Origin: Methylosinus trichosporium OB3b
GTDB lineage: Bacteria > Pseudomonadota > Alphaproteobacteria > Rhizobiales > Beijerinckiaceae
Assembly: GCF_002752655.1 (NCBI RefSeq)
Contig: NZ_CP023737.1
Location: forward strand, 3,806,001-3,870,000
DNA length: 64,000 nucleotides
Reading direction: 5' to 3'
The notes beneath the pieces are model-generated. The model had not been told where the DNA came from and made no database searches. It was given only the letters and a program-made list of their open reading frames with translations. Positions 56,546-64,000 of this stretch are shown here, piece by piece; the stretch's first letter is position 1; every line of letters begins with the position of its first letter. The translations under genes and the position numbers were made by a program.

Positions 56546-57847
56546 CACGGCTGTCCGGGGAATGAGTCGATAAGTCGCGGGCGCATGCCTGGTACTTCCG
56601 AAGGTTTCGGGGTATTTTCCGGTTGTCGAGACTGGAAAATAAAGGACCAGACATGCGCTTCCAGAATAGCGTTTTTGTCGACTTGCTCAAGCCGATCGAT
56701 CGTCGCGCGTTCGGCCAAATCGTCGCGCGCCACAAGGGCGACGCCTACGACAAATCCTTCAAGAGCTGGGATCATCTCGTCGTCCTGATCGCCGCTCAGC
56801 TCGGCGGCGAAACGAGCCTGCGCAGCCTCGAGGCCGCCTTCAACGCCAACAGCGGCTCCCATTATCACCTCGGCGTCCGCAGGATCGCCCGCTCCACCCT
56901 CGCCGAAGCCAACGCACGCCGGCCCGTCGGCGTCTTCGCCGATCTTTTCGCGCGCCTCTCCTGCGAACTCGACCGCAGAACGCGCCGCGACGGCGCCGAG
57001 CTGCTGCGCCTCATCGATTCGACGCCTATCCCGTTGAGCAAATTCCACGACTTCGCCCGCTCGAACGGCCGCATCCACGGCATGAAGATGCACGTCGTCT
57101 ACGATCCCGGGGTCGACCGCCCCTTCTGCGTCGAGGTCACGCCCGCCAATGTCAACGATGTCGAGATCGGCAAGAAGACGCCGATCGAGGCCGGCGCGAC
57201 CTATGTCTTCGACAAGGGCTATTATGATTTCAAATGGTGGAGGGACATTCACGAGGCCCGAGCCTTGTTCGTCACGCGCCCCAAGAGCAACACCCGCCTC
57301 ACCGACCTCGCGGATCGGGAGATGCCGCAGACGCGCGGCGAAGGCTACACCGTGCTCAGGGATTGCGAGGTCGAGCTCGCCAGCAAGGGCGACTCGAAAC
57401 TGCCCATGCCGCTGCGTCGCCTTCATATTCAACGCGATGCGCTGAAGGACGGCAAGCCGCAGCTGATCGTCGTGATCACCAACGACATGACGCGTTCGGC
57501 GGTCGAGATCGCCGCGCTCTACAAGGCGCGCTGGGCCATAGAGCTGCTGTTCCGCTGGATCAAGCAGCATCTCAACATCCGCAAGTTTCTCGGCGAAAAC
57601 GAGAACGCCGTGCGGCTGCAGCTGATCGCGGCGATGATCGCTTTCGTGCTGCTGCGCATCGCCGCCCACCGCCACGATATCGAACTCGCGCATCTGCGGT
57701 TCTCGGAGCTCGCCGGCAGGTTTCTGTTCGAGCGGCGACCGATCGACAGACTCGAACGGCCGCCGCCCAAATATCAGGCCGCGCGGCGGCGCATATCGCC
57801 GAGGCAGCTGGAGCTCGCCTATGCCTGATTTTCCCCGGACAGCCGTG
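56546..57847 (+). mobile_element. IS4-type insertion sequence, complete, with 9-bp target duplication
   Basis: A 1302-bp element. The ends are 17-bp perfect inverted repeats starting CACGGCTGTCC at 56546 and ending GGACAGCCGTG at 57847. Direct copies of CGCTTGCGG flank it at 56537-56545 and 57848-57856. Without the element the flanks rejoin to CTCTCCCCGCTTGCGGGGAGAG, a REP-like hairpin, so the IS landed in the loop. One intact transposase gene fills it. Confidence 0.92.
56653..57828 (+). CDS. IS4-family DDE transposase
   Basis: A 391-residue transposase. ATG 56653 follows AAAGGA. The DDE triad is visible: Asp122 in LIDSTPIPL, Asp187 in VFDKGYYDF, and Glu297 in YKARWAIELLFRWIK. The last has the IS4-family Y-x2-R-x3-E-x6-K signature (Tyr290, Arg293, Glu297, Lys304). 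The N-terminal DUF4372-like part reads RFQNSVFVDLLKPIDRRAF. No stops or frameshifts, so it could be active. Confidence 0.93.
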   Translation: MRFQNSVFVDLLKPIDRRAFGQIVARHKGDAYDKSFKSWDHLVVLIAAQLGGETSLRSLEAAFNANSGSHYHLGVRRIARSTLAEANARRPVGVFADLFARLSCELDRRTRRDGAELLRLIDSTPIPLSKFHDFARSNGRIHGMKMHVVYDPGVDRPFCVEVTPANVNDVEIGKKTPIEAGATYVFDKGYYDFKWWRDIHEARALFVTRPKSNTRLTDLADREMPQTRGEGYTVLRDCEVELASKGDSKLPMPLRRLHIQRDALKDGKPQLIVVITNDMTRSAVEIAALYKARWAIELLFRWIKQHLNIRKFLGENENAVRLQLIAAMIAFVLLRIAAHRHDIELAHLRFSELAGRFLFERRPIDRLERPPPKYQAARRRISPRQLELAYA

Positions 57848-57938
57848 CGCTTGCGGGGAGAGGTATGGTGAGGGGCTCGGGAGATGTCGGTCTCGATCTC
57901 GCGGGCGGGAGCAGGAGCGCGCGTCGAGAGCGCGCCCT

Positions 57939-58277
57939 TCAGGATTTATCGGTTGGCAGCTTGCCTTCGGGCGTGACCTTGTCGATCGCCTTGGGCAGAT
58001 ATTCGGCGAGCTGCGCCGCGACCTTGTCCATCGGAATGCCGAATTTGTTTCCGAGCTCCTTCATGCGATCCGAGCCCAGGGTCTGCTGCACCTGCTCCGC
58101 CGTGATCGGCATGTTGGGGCCGGTGCCGATCCAGGACTTGACCTTGTCGCCATAGCCGCCCTTCTCGAAATCGGCGACGACGTTCTGGAGCCCGCCGCGT
58201 TTCTCGATATAGCCGTTGATCAGCGTGGCGATCTCGACGCCGATCGCGCCGCCGATGATTCCGTCGAGCAGACCCAT
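57939..58277 (-). CDS. YidB-like (DUF937) protein
   Basis: A 112-residue protein. It opens GLLDGIIGGAIGVEIATLIN, a glycine-rich amphipathic start seen in YidB-family proteins, then GYGDKVKSWIGTGPNMPITAEQV and LGNKFGIPMDKVAAQLAEYLPKAIDKVTPEG, the family's conserved body. Its role is unknown. It stands alone; ATG 58277 is followed by the usual motif, and no ribosome site is strong. Confidence 0.8.
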   Translation of the reverse strand: MGLLDGIIGGAIGVEIATLINGYIEKRGGLQNVVADFEKGGYGDKVKSWIGTGPNMPITAEQVQQTLGSDRMKELGNKFGIPMDKVAAQLAEYLPKAIDKVTPEGKLPTDKS

Positions 58278-58470
58278 TTTCTTCCTCCATCACATGGTCG
58301 CCGCGGCCGGATAAGGCCGTGACAACGGCCTGACATAGGGTCGCCGCCGCTTCTGTCGACTTTCGCGGCGTGGGCGTGACGTCCGGCGGGATTTATTTCC
58401 GCTCGGCGGCGGCGTATATGACGCGGCGACGCCGCGGGGCGTCGGTGCGGGACTCTCGAGGGCCGAGGCG

Positions 58471-59217
58471 ATGGCAGGGCATAGTCAGTTCAAAAACATC
58501 ATGCACAAGAAGGGCAAGCAGGACGCGATCCGCTCCAAGCTCTTCTCCAAGCTCGCCCGCGAGATCACCGTCGCCGCCAAGATGGGCCTGCCCGATCCCA
58601 ATATGAACGCCCGCCTGCGCGCCGCCGTGCTGGCCGCCCGGGCCGAGAACATGCCCAAGGACAATATCGAGCGCGCCATCAAGAAGGCCTCGGGCGCCGA
58701 CGCCGAGAATTATGACGAGGTGCGCTACGAGGGCTACGCCCCGGGCGGCGTCGCCGTCATCATCGAGGCCTTGACCGACAATCGCAACCGCACCGCCGGC
58801 GAGATCCGCTCCTATTTCACCAAGGCGGGCGGCGCGCTCGCCGAGACCGGCGCCGTGTCCTTCATGTTCGACCGAGTCGGCCTCGTCGAGTTTCCGCGCA
58901 AGGCGGCCTCCGAGGATGCGATGATGGAGGCCTCGATCGAAGCCGGGGCCGAGGATGTCACGGCGACCGAGGACAGCCATGAGGTGATTACCTCGGTCGA
59001 GGGGCTGCGCGACGTCGCCAAGGCGCTCGAGGCCAAATTCGGCGAGCCGAAGAAGGCCGCGCTGGTGTGGCGGCCGCAGAACACCGTCGCCGTCGACGAC
59101 GAGGCCGGCGAGAAGATCGTGAAGCTGATCGGCGCGCTCGAGGACAATGACGACGTGCAGAACGTCTACGCCAATTTCGAGGTTTCGGACGCTCTGCTCG
59201 CGCGCCTGTCCGGTTGA
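58471..59217 (+). CDS. yebC: YebC/PmpR-family transcriptional or translational regulator
   Basis: A 248-residue protein that matches the family end to end: [72 protein letters not shown], and [20 protein letters not shown]. Family members affect transcription in some bacteria and translation of proline-rich motifs in others. ATG 58471 is the usual start. The next gene begins 23 bases after its stop. Confidence 0.95.
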   Translation: MAGHSQFKNIMHKKGKQDAIRSKLFSKLAREITVAAKMGLPDPNMNARLRAAVLAARAENMPKDNIERAIKKASGADAENYDEVRYEGYAPGGVAVIIEALTDNRNRTAGEIRSYFTKAGGALAETGAVSFMFDRVGLVEFPRKAASEDAMMEASIEAGAEDVTATEDSHEVITSVEGLRDVAKALEAKFGEPKKAALVWRPQNTVAVDDEAGEKIVKLIGALEDNDDVQNVYANFEVSDALLARLSG

Positions 59218-59240
59218 CGGGTCGCCCCGGGAGACCTTTG

Positions 59241-60212
59241 ATGTCGAGAGCTGTTCTCGTGCGGGAGCTGGGCGGGCCGGAGGTGCTGCGGCTCGAGGAG
59301 GTCGAGCCGCCGCCGCCGGGGCCCGGCGAGGCGCGGATCGTGCAACGCGCCATTGGCGTCAATTTCATCGATATCTATTATCGCAGCGGCGCCTATCCGA
59401 CGGCCTTGCCCTTCACCCCGGGCCTCGAGGGCGCCGGCGATGTGGTCGCCCTCGGCGAAGGGGTCGAAAATTTCAAGATCGGCGACCGCGTCGCCTATGT
59501 CGGCCCGCTCGGCGGCTATGCGGAGGTCCGCAATGTGCCCGCCGCCTCGCTGGCGCCGCTGCCGAAGTCCTTTTCCTACGAGACCGGCGCGACGATGATG
59601 CTGAAGGGCCTCACCGCGCAATATCTGCTGCGTCGCACGCATAAGGTGAAGAAGGGCGACCGGCTGCTGGTGCATGCCGGCGCCGGCGGCATGGGCCAGC
59701 TGCTGTGCCGCTGGGCCAGCGCGCTCGGGGCGAGGGTGATCGCCACCGTCGGCGATGAGGAGAAGGTGAAGATCGCGCGCGCCGCCGGCGCCGAGCACGT
59801 GATTCTCTATCGCAGCGAGGATTTCGTCGCCGCGGTGCGCGAGATCACCAAGGGCAAGCTCTGCGATGTCGTCTATGACGGCGTCGGCCGCGCCACTTTC
59901 CCGGCCTCGCTCGATTGCCTGCGGCCCTTCGGCCTCTTCGTCAGCTATGGCTCGGCTTCGGGGAAGATCGACGCTTTCGACATCAACCTCCTGTCGCAGA
60001 AGGGCTCGCTGTTCGCGACGCGGCCGTCGCTGTTCACCCATATCGCCCGCCGCGCCGATCTCGAGGAGATGACCAAGGACGTGGTGCGCGCGGTGAAGAA
60101 AGGCGACCTCGTTTTTGAGCGTCCGACGCTCTACCGACTCGCCGACGCCGCCCGAGCCCATGCGGATCTCGAGGCGCGGCGCACGAGCGGGGCGCTGGTT
60201 CTCATCCCCTGA
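59241..60212 (+). CDS. NADPH:quinone oxidoreductase (zinc-independent MDR family)
   Basis: A 323-residue enzyme. ATG 59241 is preceded by GGGAG. It opens RAVLVRELGGPEVLRLEEVEPPPPGPGEARI, has NFIDIYYRSGAYPTALPFTPGLEGAGDVVALG for substrate and shape, and LLVHAGAGGMGQLLCRWA (about 140) as the NADPH-binding glycine motif. No catalytic zinc cysteines are present. It reduces quinones or enones; the physiological substrate is unknown. Confidence 0.9.
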   Translation: MSRAVLVRELGGPEVLRLEEVEPPPPGPGEARIVQRAIGVNFIDIYYRSGAYPTALPFTPGLEGAGDVVALGEGVENFKIGDRVAYVGPLGGYAEVRNVPAASLAPLPKSFSYETGATMMLKGLTAQYLLRRTHKVKKGDRLLVHAGAGGMGQLLCRWASALGARVIATVGDEEKVKIARAAGAEHVILYRSEDFVAAVREITKGKLCDVVYDGVGRATFPASLDCLRPFGLFVSYGSASGKIDAFDINLLSQKGSLFATRPSLFTHIARRADLEEMTKDVVRAVKKGDLVFERPTLYRLADAARAHADLEARRTSGALVLIP

Positions 60213-60228
60213 AGGAAAAAGTCGAGGA

Positions 60229-60248
60229 CTGTGACATTTCTGTCACAG
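60229..60248. promoter_or_regulatory. Pho-box-like / palindromic operator
   Basis: A perfect 8-bp inverted repeat with a 4-base loop (CTGTGACA, TTTC, TGTCACAG). It can also be read as two CTGT-A-like 7-mers 11 bases apart (CTGTGAC and CTGTCAC), close to the Pho-box layout with about 14 of 18 positions matching. Which reading is right cannot be decided from sequence alone. Confidence 0.35.
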
Positions 60249-60501
60249 CTCCGTAACGGCGCCGGCGGCGGCCGCGCTCGCAAAATCTAGACTGTTGAAT
60301 TGGCGGCGGCTGCCGATTCGCTCTCGGTCGCGCCGCGATGCGACGGCGGGCGGTTTCGCGGCGCCCGGGCGGCCCGCATGCCCGCGCTCTGGACAAATGC
60401 GACGAAATATGCCGCGCGCCCTCGCGAGGAATCGGCTAGTTTTCGTAATCGTCCCGGCTTCGAGGTTCCTCCCACCTCACGATGGGCCCGGACCGCCTTC
60501 C

Positions 60502-60530
60502 AAAACCCGGCCCTGAGCCGGGTTTTTTTT
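60502..60530 (+). terminator. Rho-independent terminator
   Basis: A 10-bp stem (AAAACCCGGC with GCCGGGTTTT), a 5-base loop CCTGA, and a run of eight T residues. It sits upstream of rsfS and ends whatever is transcribed from the left. Confidence 0.9.
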
Positions 60531-60643
60531 GTTTCGGCCGAAAAGCGTGGACTGGACCGTTACATATATCTGGTTGCAATCGTCCTGAAAACGTCTCATC
60601 TTGTGACTGCGGCGCCAGCGCCGCGAAACATGAGGGTCGCAAG

Positions 60644-61057
60644 CTGACGACAAGTGTTCTCGAAGGGGCGGCTCGCGCGCCGTCCCGGCCGGCCGCCGGG
60701 CCGATCGGCCCGCTCGCCGGATCCATAGCGCCGAAAATCCTGTCGAGCCTGGAAGACGCCAAGGCCGAGGACGTCATCTCCATTGATCTGCGCGGAAAGA
60801 CGACGATCGCCGATGACATGATCATCGCGACCGGTCGCTCGACCGTGCATGTCAGCGCCATCGCAGACAAGGTGCTCAAAGCCTGCAAGGAAGCCGGTCA
60901 CGTCGCCCCGCGCGTCGAAGGCCTGCCACAGGGCGATTGGGTGCTGATCGACGCGGGCGACGTCATCGTCCATATCTTCCGTCCGGAAGTACGCCAGTTC
61001 TACAATCTCGAGAAGATGTGGGGCGGAGCGCGTCCGACGGAGTTGCGCGTCGTCTGA
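60644..61057 (+). CDS. rsfS: Ribosomal silencing factor RsfS
   Basis: The RsfS core is clear: LEDAKAEDVISIDLRGKTTIADDMIIATGRS, VSAIADKVLKACKEAG, VLIDAGDVIVHIFRPEVRQFYNLEKMW (each a family block). RsfS binds L14 and stops subunits joining in starvation. The frame has no ATG, GTG or TTG between the terminator and the core. The best candidate is CTG 60644 about seven bases after GAGGG, giving 137 residues; an ATG at 60482 is in frame but would put the terminator inside the gene. The start is uncertain. Confidence 0.85.
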   Translation: MTTSVLEGAARAPSRPAAGPIGPLAGSIAPKILSSLEDAKAEDVISIDLRGKTTIADDMIIATGRSTVHVSAIADKVLKACKEAGHVAPRVEGLPQGDWVLIDAGDVIVHIFRPEVRQFYNLEKMWGGARPTELRVV

Positions 61058-61117
61058 CGCGCGAGGCACGACTGGAGCCGAAGCGTCATTTGCTTTCGCG
61101 AATGACCGCGAGGGGCG

Positions 61118-61597
61118 ATGCGTCTCGGATTATTATGTGTCGGGCGGCTGAAGGCCGGGCCGGAGCGAGAGATTTACGCGCGCTATGCGTCGCGGATCGC
61201 GGCTCTGCGCAATCTCGGCTTCGCCGGGCTCGATCTGCAGGAGATCGACGAGAGCAAGGCCCGCACCCCTGCCGAGCGCATGGCGCAGGAGGGAGCCGCT
61301 CTGCTGGCCGCCACGCCGGCGGGCGCGAGACTCGTCGTCTTCGATGAGCGCGGCCGGGCCGCCTCGAGCGTCGATTTCGCCCGGCTGCTGGAAAGCGAAC
61401 GTGATCGCGGCGTGAAGGCGCTGGCTTTCGCCATCGGGGGCGCCGAGGGGCTCGCGCCGGCGGCGCGCGAACGGGCGCAGGCGGTGTTCTCCTTCGGCGC
61501 GATGACCCTGCCGCATCAGCTCGTGCGCATTCTCGTCGCCGAGCAGATTTATCGCGCCATGACGATCCTCTCCGGTCATCCTTATCATCGCGGCTGA
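61118..61597 (+). CDS. rlmH: 23S rRNA pseudouridine-1915 N3-methyltransferase RlmH
   Basis: A 159-residue SPOUT methyltransferase. ATG 61118 follows GAGGGGCG. Motifs RLGLLCVGRLKAGPEREIYARY, LVVFDERGRAASSVDFARLL, FAIGGAEGL (SAM knot loop) and SFGAMTLPHQLVRILVAEQIYRAMTILSGHPYHRG close to the end mark the family. Its placement after rsfS is the common alphaproteobacterial order. Confidence 0.96.
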   Translation: MRLGLLCVGRLKAGPEREIYARYASRIAALRNLGFAGLDLQEIDESKARTPAERMAQEGAALLAATPAGARLVVFDERGRAASSVDFARLLESERDRGVKALAFAIGGAEGLAPAARERAQAVFSFGAMTLPHQLVRILVAEQIYRAMTILSGHPYHRG

Positions 61598-61996
61598 CGA
61601 TTCGGTTGCGGAGCGATCGGTGCGCTCCGCCTTGCGGACGTCGGTTGCCTCGACCTCGGCGACGCACGAAACACGAGTCGTCGATTCTCCACCGTTTTCT
61701 CGGCGGAAGCCGAAGCAGAGCTCTGTCGCTCTTATCATCTTTGCGGCGCGCCGCTCGCAGCAGAAAAGCAGCGTGAGTTGCGCGTCGCGCGCGGCATCCA
61801 CGCCGATCTCCGAGGTGATTCGAACCGCATGCTTCTCGTGAGCGGCGCCGCGCGTTCGTCGATGCGAGCAAAATGCGGCTTGTCGATCCGTGAGACTACG
61901 AAAGCCGATCGCCTTGACAATCTCGGCGTCTGCTTCACTATCGCAGCACTATTTCGAGCATTGCATCACGTCATCACAATTGGAAGGAGACAATCC
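61598..61996. other. Intergenic interval before the RiPP-like cluster
   Basis: About 400 bases. Short frames here are not supported by motifs or ribosome sites. It carries a weak promoter candidate near its right end and the ribosome site of the precursor gene. Nothing else was recognised. Confidence 0.5.
61913..61943 (+). promoter_or_regulatory. Weak alphaproteobacterial promoter candidate for the RiPP cluster
   Basis: CTTGAC at 61913-61918 matches the alphaproteobacterial -35 consensus. A CTATCG at 61938-61943 is a partial -10, but the 19-base spacing is long. The position, about 50 bases before the precursor ATG, is right. Confidence 0.3.
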
Positions 61997-62182
61997 ATGT
62001 CCGCCGGCGACAGCGAATTTTTTTCTGCAGCGTCTTGCAGCGCCTCCGACGAGAAGAGCCAGAGCGCGGCGTCGCGGGATTGGCGCCGTCCATCGGCTCG
62101 GCGACTGGACTTGTCCGAGGCCGAGTTTTTCTTCACCACGCCGGCGGTCGATGGGACCACCGACAAGGATAAGAAGTCCTGA
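61997..62182 (+). CDS. Putative RiPP precursor peptide
   Basis: A 61-residue peptide with a strong ribosome site (AAGGAG, eight bases before ATG 61997). It has a Ser/Ala/Asp-rich N-terminus, then WRRPSARRLDLSEAEFFF. A Trp, a Pro a few residues on, and LDLS before an acidic residue are like the leader region recognised by PqqD-type elements in lasso-peptide systems. The tail reads TTPAVDGTTDKDKKS. If the core starts at Ala50, Thr48 would be at position -2, as in lasso leaders, and Asp56 or Asp58 could close a ring; the core would be short. The terminal Ser and Lys residues could be modified. No homologue is assumed. Confidence 0.5.
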   Translation: MSAGDSEFFSAASCSASDEKSQSAASRDWRRPSARRLDLSEAEFFFTTPAVDGTTDKDKKS

Positions 62183-62318
62183 GCCTCATGCATCGGGCGA
62201 TGCTCGTCGGGACATCGCCTCCGGTGTCGTAATCCCTCGCGGATGTGGCGGTCTTTCGAGCTCGGGTCTGCGTGCGATAGATGCGCGGCCCAATTGCAAG
62301 TTCTCATCGGACGACGTT

Positions 62319-63284
62319 ATGACGGATGCCAATTGCGCAGAACATCATTGCTCATGTTTCGGCTTGCATATTCGCTCGCAGATCGCGCTTCCAGAAATCG
62401 ACGAATGTCCGCCCCATCGTCAACCGAGCTTGCCGCTGGTGGCGGTGAGGCGCGGCGACCTCGGCGAGCTGGAGCCGTATTTCCGCGAGGGAAGCGATCG
62501 ATTGCATGTCGAGGATAGCGGCGTCGCCTTTTCGGTCGCGGGCGTCGCGCGCTATCTGGTGAAGGACGGGCGCGAGATCGTTGTCGATGCAATCCCCGGC
62601 GCTTCGCCGCGCAGCATTCGTCTCTTTCTGCTCGGCTCCGCCTTCGGCATTCTCTGTCATCAACGCGGGCTGACGCCTCTGCACGCCAATGCGATCGTGC
62701 TGCAGGGGGAAGCCGTCGCTTTCGCCGGTCCGACCGGCGCCGGCAAATCGACTCTCGCGGCGTATTTTTTGAGCCGTGGCTGTCATCTGCTCTGCGACGA
62801 CGTCTGCGTCGTGAGCTTCGATCGCGACGGCGCGCCTCTGGCTTGGCCCGGTCCGCCGCGCCTCAAACTGTGGCGGGATGCGGTCGCCTCCCTCGGCCAC
62901 GACGACGAGAGCCTCGAACGTGTCGTCGAAGGCCATCACAAGTTTCACATGCCGTTCTCGCGCGGCCTCGGCGATGGGCCGTTTCCATTGCGGCGTCTCT
63001 ATGTGCTGGGCGCGGCGCCGGCGCAATCGGACACGAGCTTTCGTCGCCTGCGCGGCGTCGATGCGATCGATGCGATCTTCGCGCAGACCTATCGCAACCG
63101 ATTTCTCGGCCGCATGGGTCTGCGCGCACGCCATCTGCAGCTGAGCGCGGCGATCGCGCGGCGCACGGAAATCTTCGTCGCCTCGCGCCAATGGGGCTTC
63201 GGCGTCTTCGAGCGCGAAGCCGAGCGCATCCTGCAACACGCCGGGCGACGACAAAGCGGCCTCACACCGTCGCTCGCCTGCTGA
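62319..63284 (+). CDS. HPr-kinase-like P-loop protein of the RiPP cluster
   Basis: A 321-residue protein. Residues about 137-145 hold GPTGAGKST, the Walker A of HPr-kinase/phosphorylase-like enzymes, followed by CHLLCDDVCVVSFD. ATG 62319 is used. In lasso-type clusters such as paeninodin, kinases of this family phosphorylate the precursor's C-terminal Ser; here the precursor-like peptide also ends in Ser. It lies 136 bases after the precursor and 23 before the PqqD-like gene. Other HprK-like proteins have unrelated roles, so the link to the peptide is inferred. Confidence 0.8.
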   Translation: MTDANCAEHHCSCFGLHIRSQIALPEIDECPPHRQPSLPLVAVRRGDLGELEPYFREGSDRLHVEDSGVAFSVAGVARYLVKDGREIVVDAIPGASPRSIRLFLLGSAFGILCHQRGLTPLHANAIVLQGEAVAFAGPTGAGKSTLAAYFLSRGCHLLCDDVCVVSFDRDGAPLAWPGPPRLKLWRDAVASLGHDDESLERVVEGHHKFHMPFSRGLGDGPFPLRRLYVLGAAPAQSDTSFRRLRGVDAIDAIFAQTYRNRFLGRMGLRARHLQLSAAIARRTEIFVASRQWGFGVFEREAERILQHAGRRQSGLTPSLAC

Positions 63285-63307
63285 CGAAAGAGTGAAGGGA
63301 GACGAAC

Positions 63308-63616
63308 ATGGCGATCCAGCCGACGCCTCTGGCTGCGACCGACACGGTCAAGCGCGCGCAATTCGTCATCGAAGCCGATGTCGACGGCGAGATCGTCGTC
63401 TTGAATCCCGACACCGGCGCTTGCTACGGCCTCGATCGCATCGCCACCGAGATATGGAGAGAGCTGGCCGAGCCCGGCAGGGTCGGCGATATCTGCTCGG
63501 CGCTGCTCGCACGCTATGACGTCGACCGCGCCACCTGCGAGACGCAGGTGCGCGAGCTGCTCGAGCATCTGCGGGGCGAGGGCGTCGTCGAATTATGCGC
63601 GAAGGACGCGCGATGA
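63308..63616 (+). CDS. PqqD-family RiPP recognition element
   Basis: A 102-residue protein. GGGAG lies before ATG 63308. The PqqD-like pattern is clear: EIVVLNPDTGACYGLDRIATEIWREL, then VGDICSALLARYDVDRATCETQVRELLEHLRGEGVVEL. PqqD-type domains bind leader peptides and hand them to the processing enzymes. Its stop overlaps the ATG of the next gene, so they are coupled. Confidence 0.85.
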   Translation: MAIQPTPLAATDTVKRAQFVIEADVDGEIVVLNPDTGACYGLDRIATEIWRELAEPGRVGDICSALLARYDVDRATCETQVRELLEHLRGEGVVELCAKDAR

Positions 63617-64000
63617 TGATCGCGGCCTCGGCGCCGACCTGCCCGGAGCCGCCGCCGGCAACGCCCTCGAGCGCGTCCAGCAAGCGGGATATTCCGCTGA
63701 ATGCGGTGCAATGGGCGTTGTTCTCCGCGCTCGTCGCCGCGCCGCCACGCGACAATCCGCAGCTGCGCGCATTCTTGTCCGCGCGCCGCGACGATGCGGA
63801 GCCGGCGCCGTTGACGCAGAGCGACGATATCGAGGGCTTCTGTTGCGGCGTTCGCCTGCTCGACGAGACTTTGGCGCGCGATGCGAGCGAAGCTTCGGGT
63901 TCGAGCGACGAATTCGGCCGTCACACTTTCGTGCTTCTGCGCGAGGAGCGCGTCGTCGCTTATTATTCGCAACGTCTGCGCCGCATGCGCCGCGCGTCCG
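63613..64000 (+). CDS. GNAT-like N-acetyltransferase, cut by the window edge
   Basis: The first 129 residues are visible and the frame is open to the last base. After a Pro/Ala-rich start and a hydrophobic helix (about 30-45), residues about 66-115 read PLTQSDDIEGFCCGVRLLDETL, then HTFVLLREERVVAYYS. This resembles the core of GNAT acetyltransferases of the TacT-like group, with the strand before the acetyl-CoA loop at the end. It overlaps the PqqD-like gene by four bases. A role in acetylating the precursor's Lys residues is a guess; a lasso peptide that needs an acetyltransferase (albusnodin) is known. Confidence 0.5.
   Translation, partial: MMIAASAPTCPEPPPATPSSASSKRDIPLNAVQWALFSALVAAPPRDNPQLRAFLSARRDDAEPAPLTQSDDIEGFCCGVRLLDETLARDASEASGSSDEFGRHTFVLLREERVVAYYSQRLRRMRRAS

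Larger units (their letters stand above)
60213..60643. other. Non-coding interval with palindrome and terminator
   Basis: About 430 bases before rsfS. The left end has a palindrome at 60229-60248, the right a strong terminator at 60502-60530. Short open frames here lack ribosome sites and family similarity. A small transcript ending at the terminator is possible. Confidence 0.5.

Noticed and set aside
60229..60248. CRP-type binding site
   Set aside because: The TGTGA and TCACA arms are eight bases apart rather than six.

Overview
The window is GC-rich and looks like a chromosomal piece of an alphaproteobacterium of the Rhizobiales type. A Methylocystaceae-like (type II methanotroph) relative is my best guess. 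Supporting signs are an SMC condensin rather than MukB, a CysNC fusion, a RibB with a degenerate RibA-like tail, ECF sigma/FecR/TonB-receptor operons, and two MbnP/MbnH gene pairs, a family best known from methanobactin loci. No rRNA, tRNA or CRISPR array was seen. The genus is an inference.

Layout. (1) 1-18000 is a surface or exopolysaccharide cluster. On the plus strand are a TPR/sugar-binding-like protein, a secreted FecR-like protein and a Wzy/ligase. On the minus strand are a priming sugar transferase, a sulfotransferase, a WbsX-like enzyme, a methyltransferase, a broken FkbM methyltransferase, two GT4 and two GT2 glycosyltransferases, a Wzx flippase, a second polymerase-like protein and an FkbM-like protein. 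(2) 19000-22700 holds cysD and cysNC, which make APS and PAPS, then a TSUP transporter. PAPS is the donor a sulfotransferase needs, so regions 1 and 2 may work together. (3) 22800-30500 is housekeeping and debris: a luciferase-like oxidoreductase, a PfpI-type pseudogene, yjdM, ribB, smc and a small secreted Gly/Tyr-rich protein. (4) 30500-53150 is the most unusual part. Two outward-facing operons, each sigma factor / FecR / TonB receptor / MbnP / MbnH, flank about 10 kb with three beta-helix proteins, a cytochrome P450 and two tandem subtilisin-like proteases. The mature MbnP and MbnH parts are almost identical between the two operons, as a roughly 2.1 kb inverted repeat, while receptors, FecRs and sigma factors are clearly diverged. 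No mbnA, mbnB or mbnC is present. (5) 53200-61600 holds mutL, a coiled-coil membrane protein, an intact IS4-type element, a YidB-like protein, yebC, a quinone oxidoreductase, rsfS and rlmH. (6) 62000-64000 is the start of a RiPP-like cluster, possibly lasso-type: a 61-residue precursor-like peptide, an HPr-kinase-like protein, a PqqD-like recognition element and the start of a GNAT-like acetyltransferase cut by the window edge.

Two repeat families run through the window. One is a roughly 100-bp element with two hairpins (three full copies and one partial). The other is a set of REP-like hairpins whose loops carry 9-bp direct duplications; in one loop the IS element sits between 9-bp target duplications.
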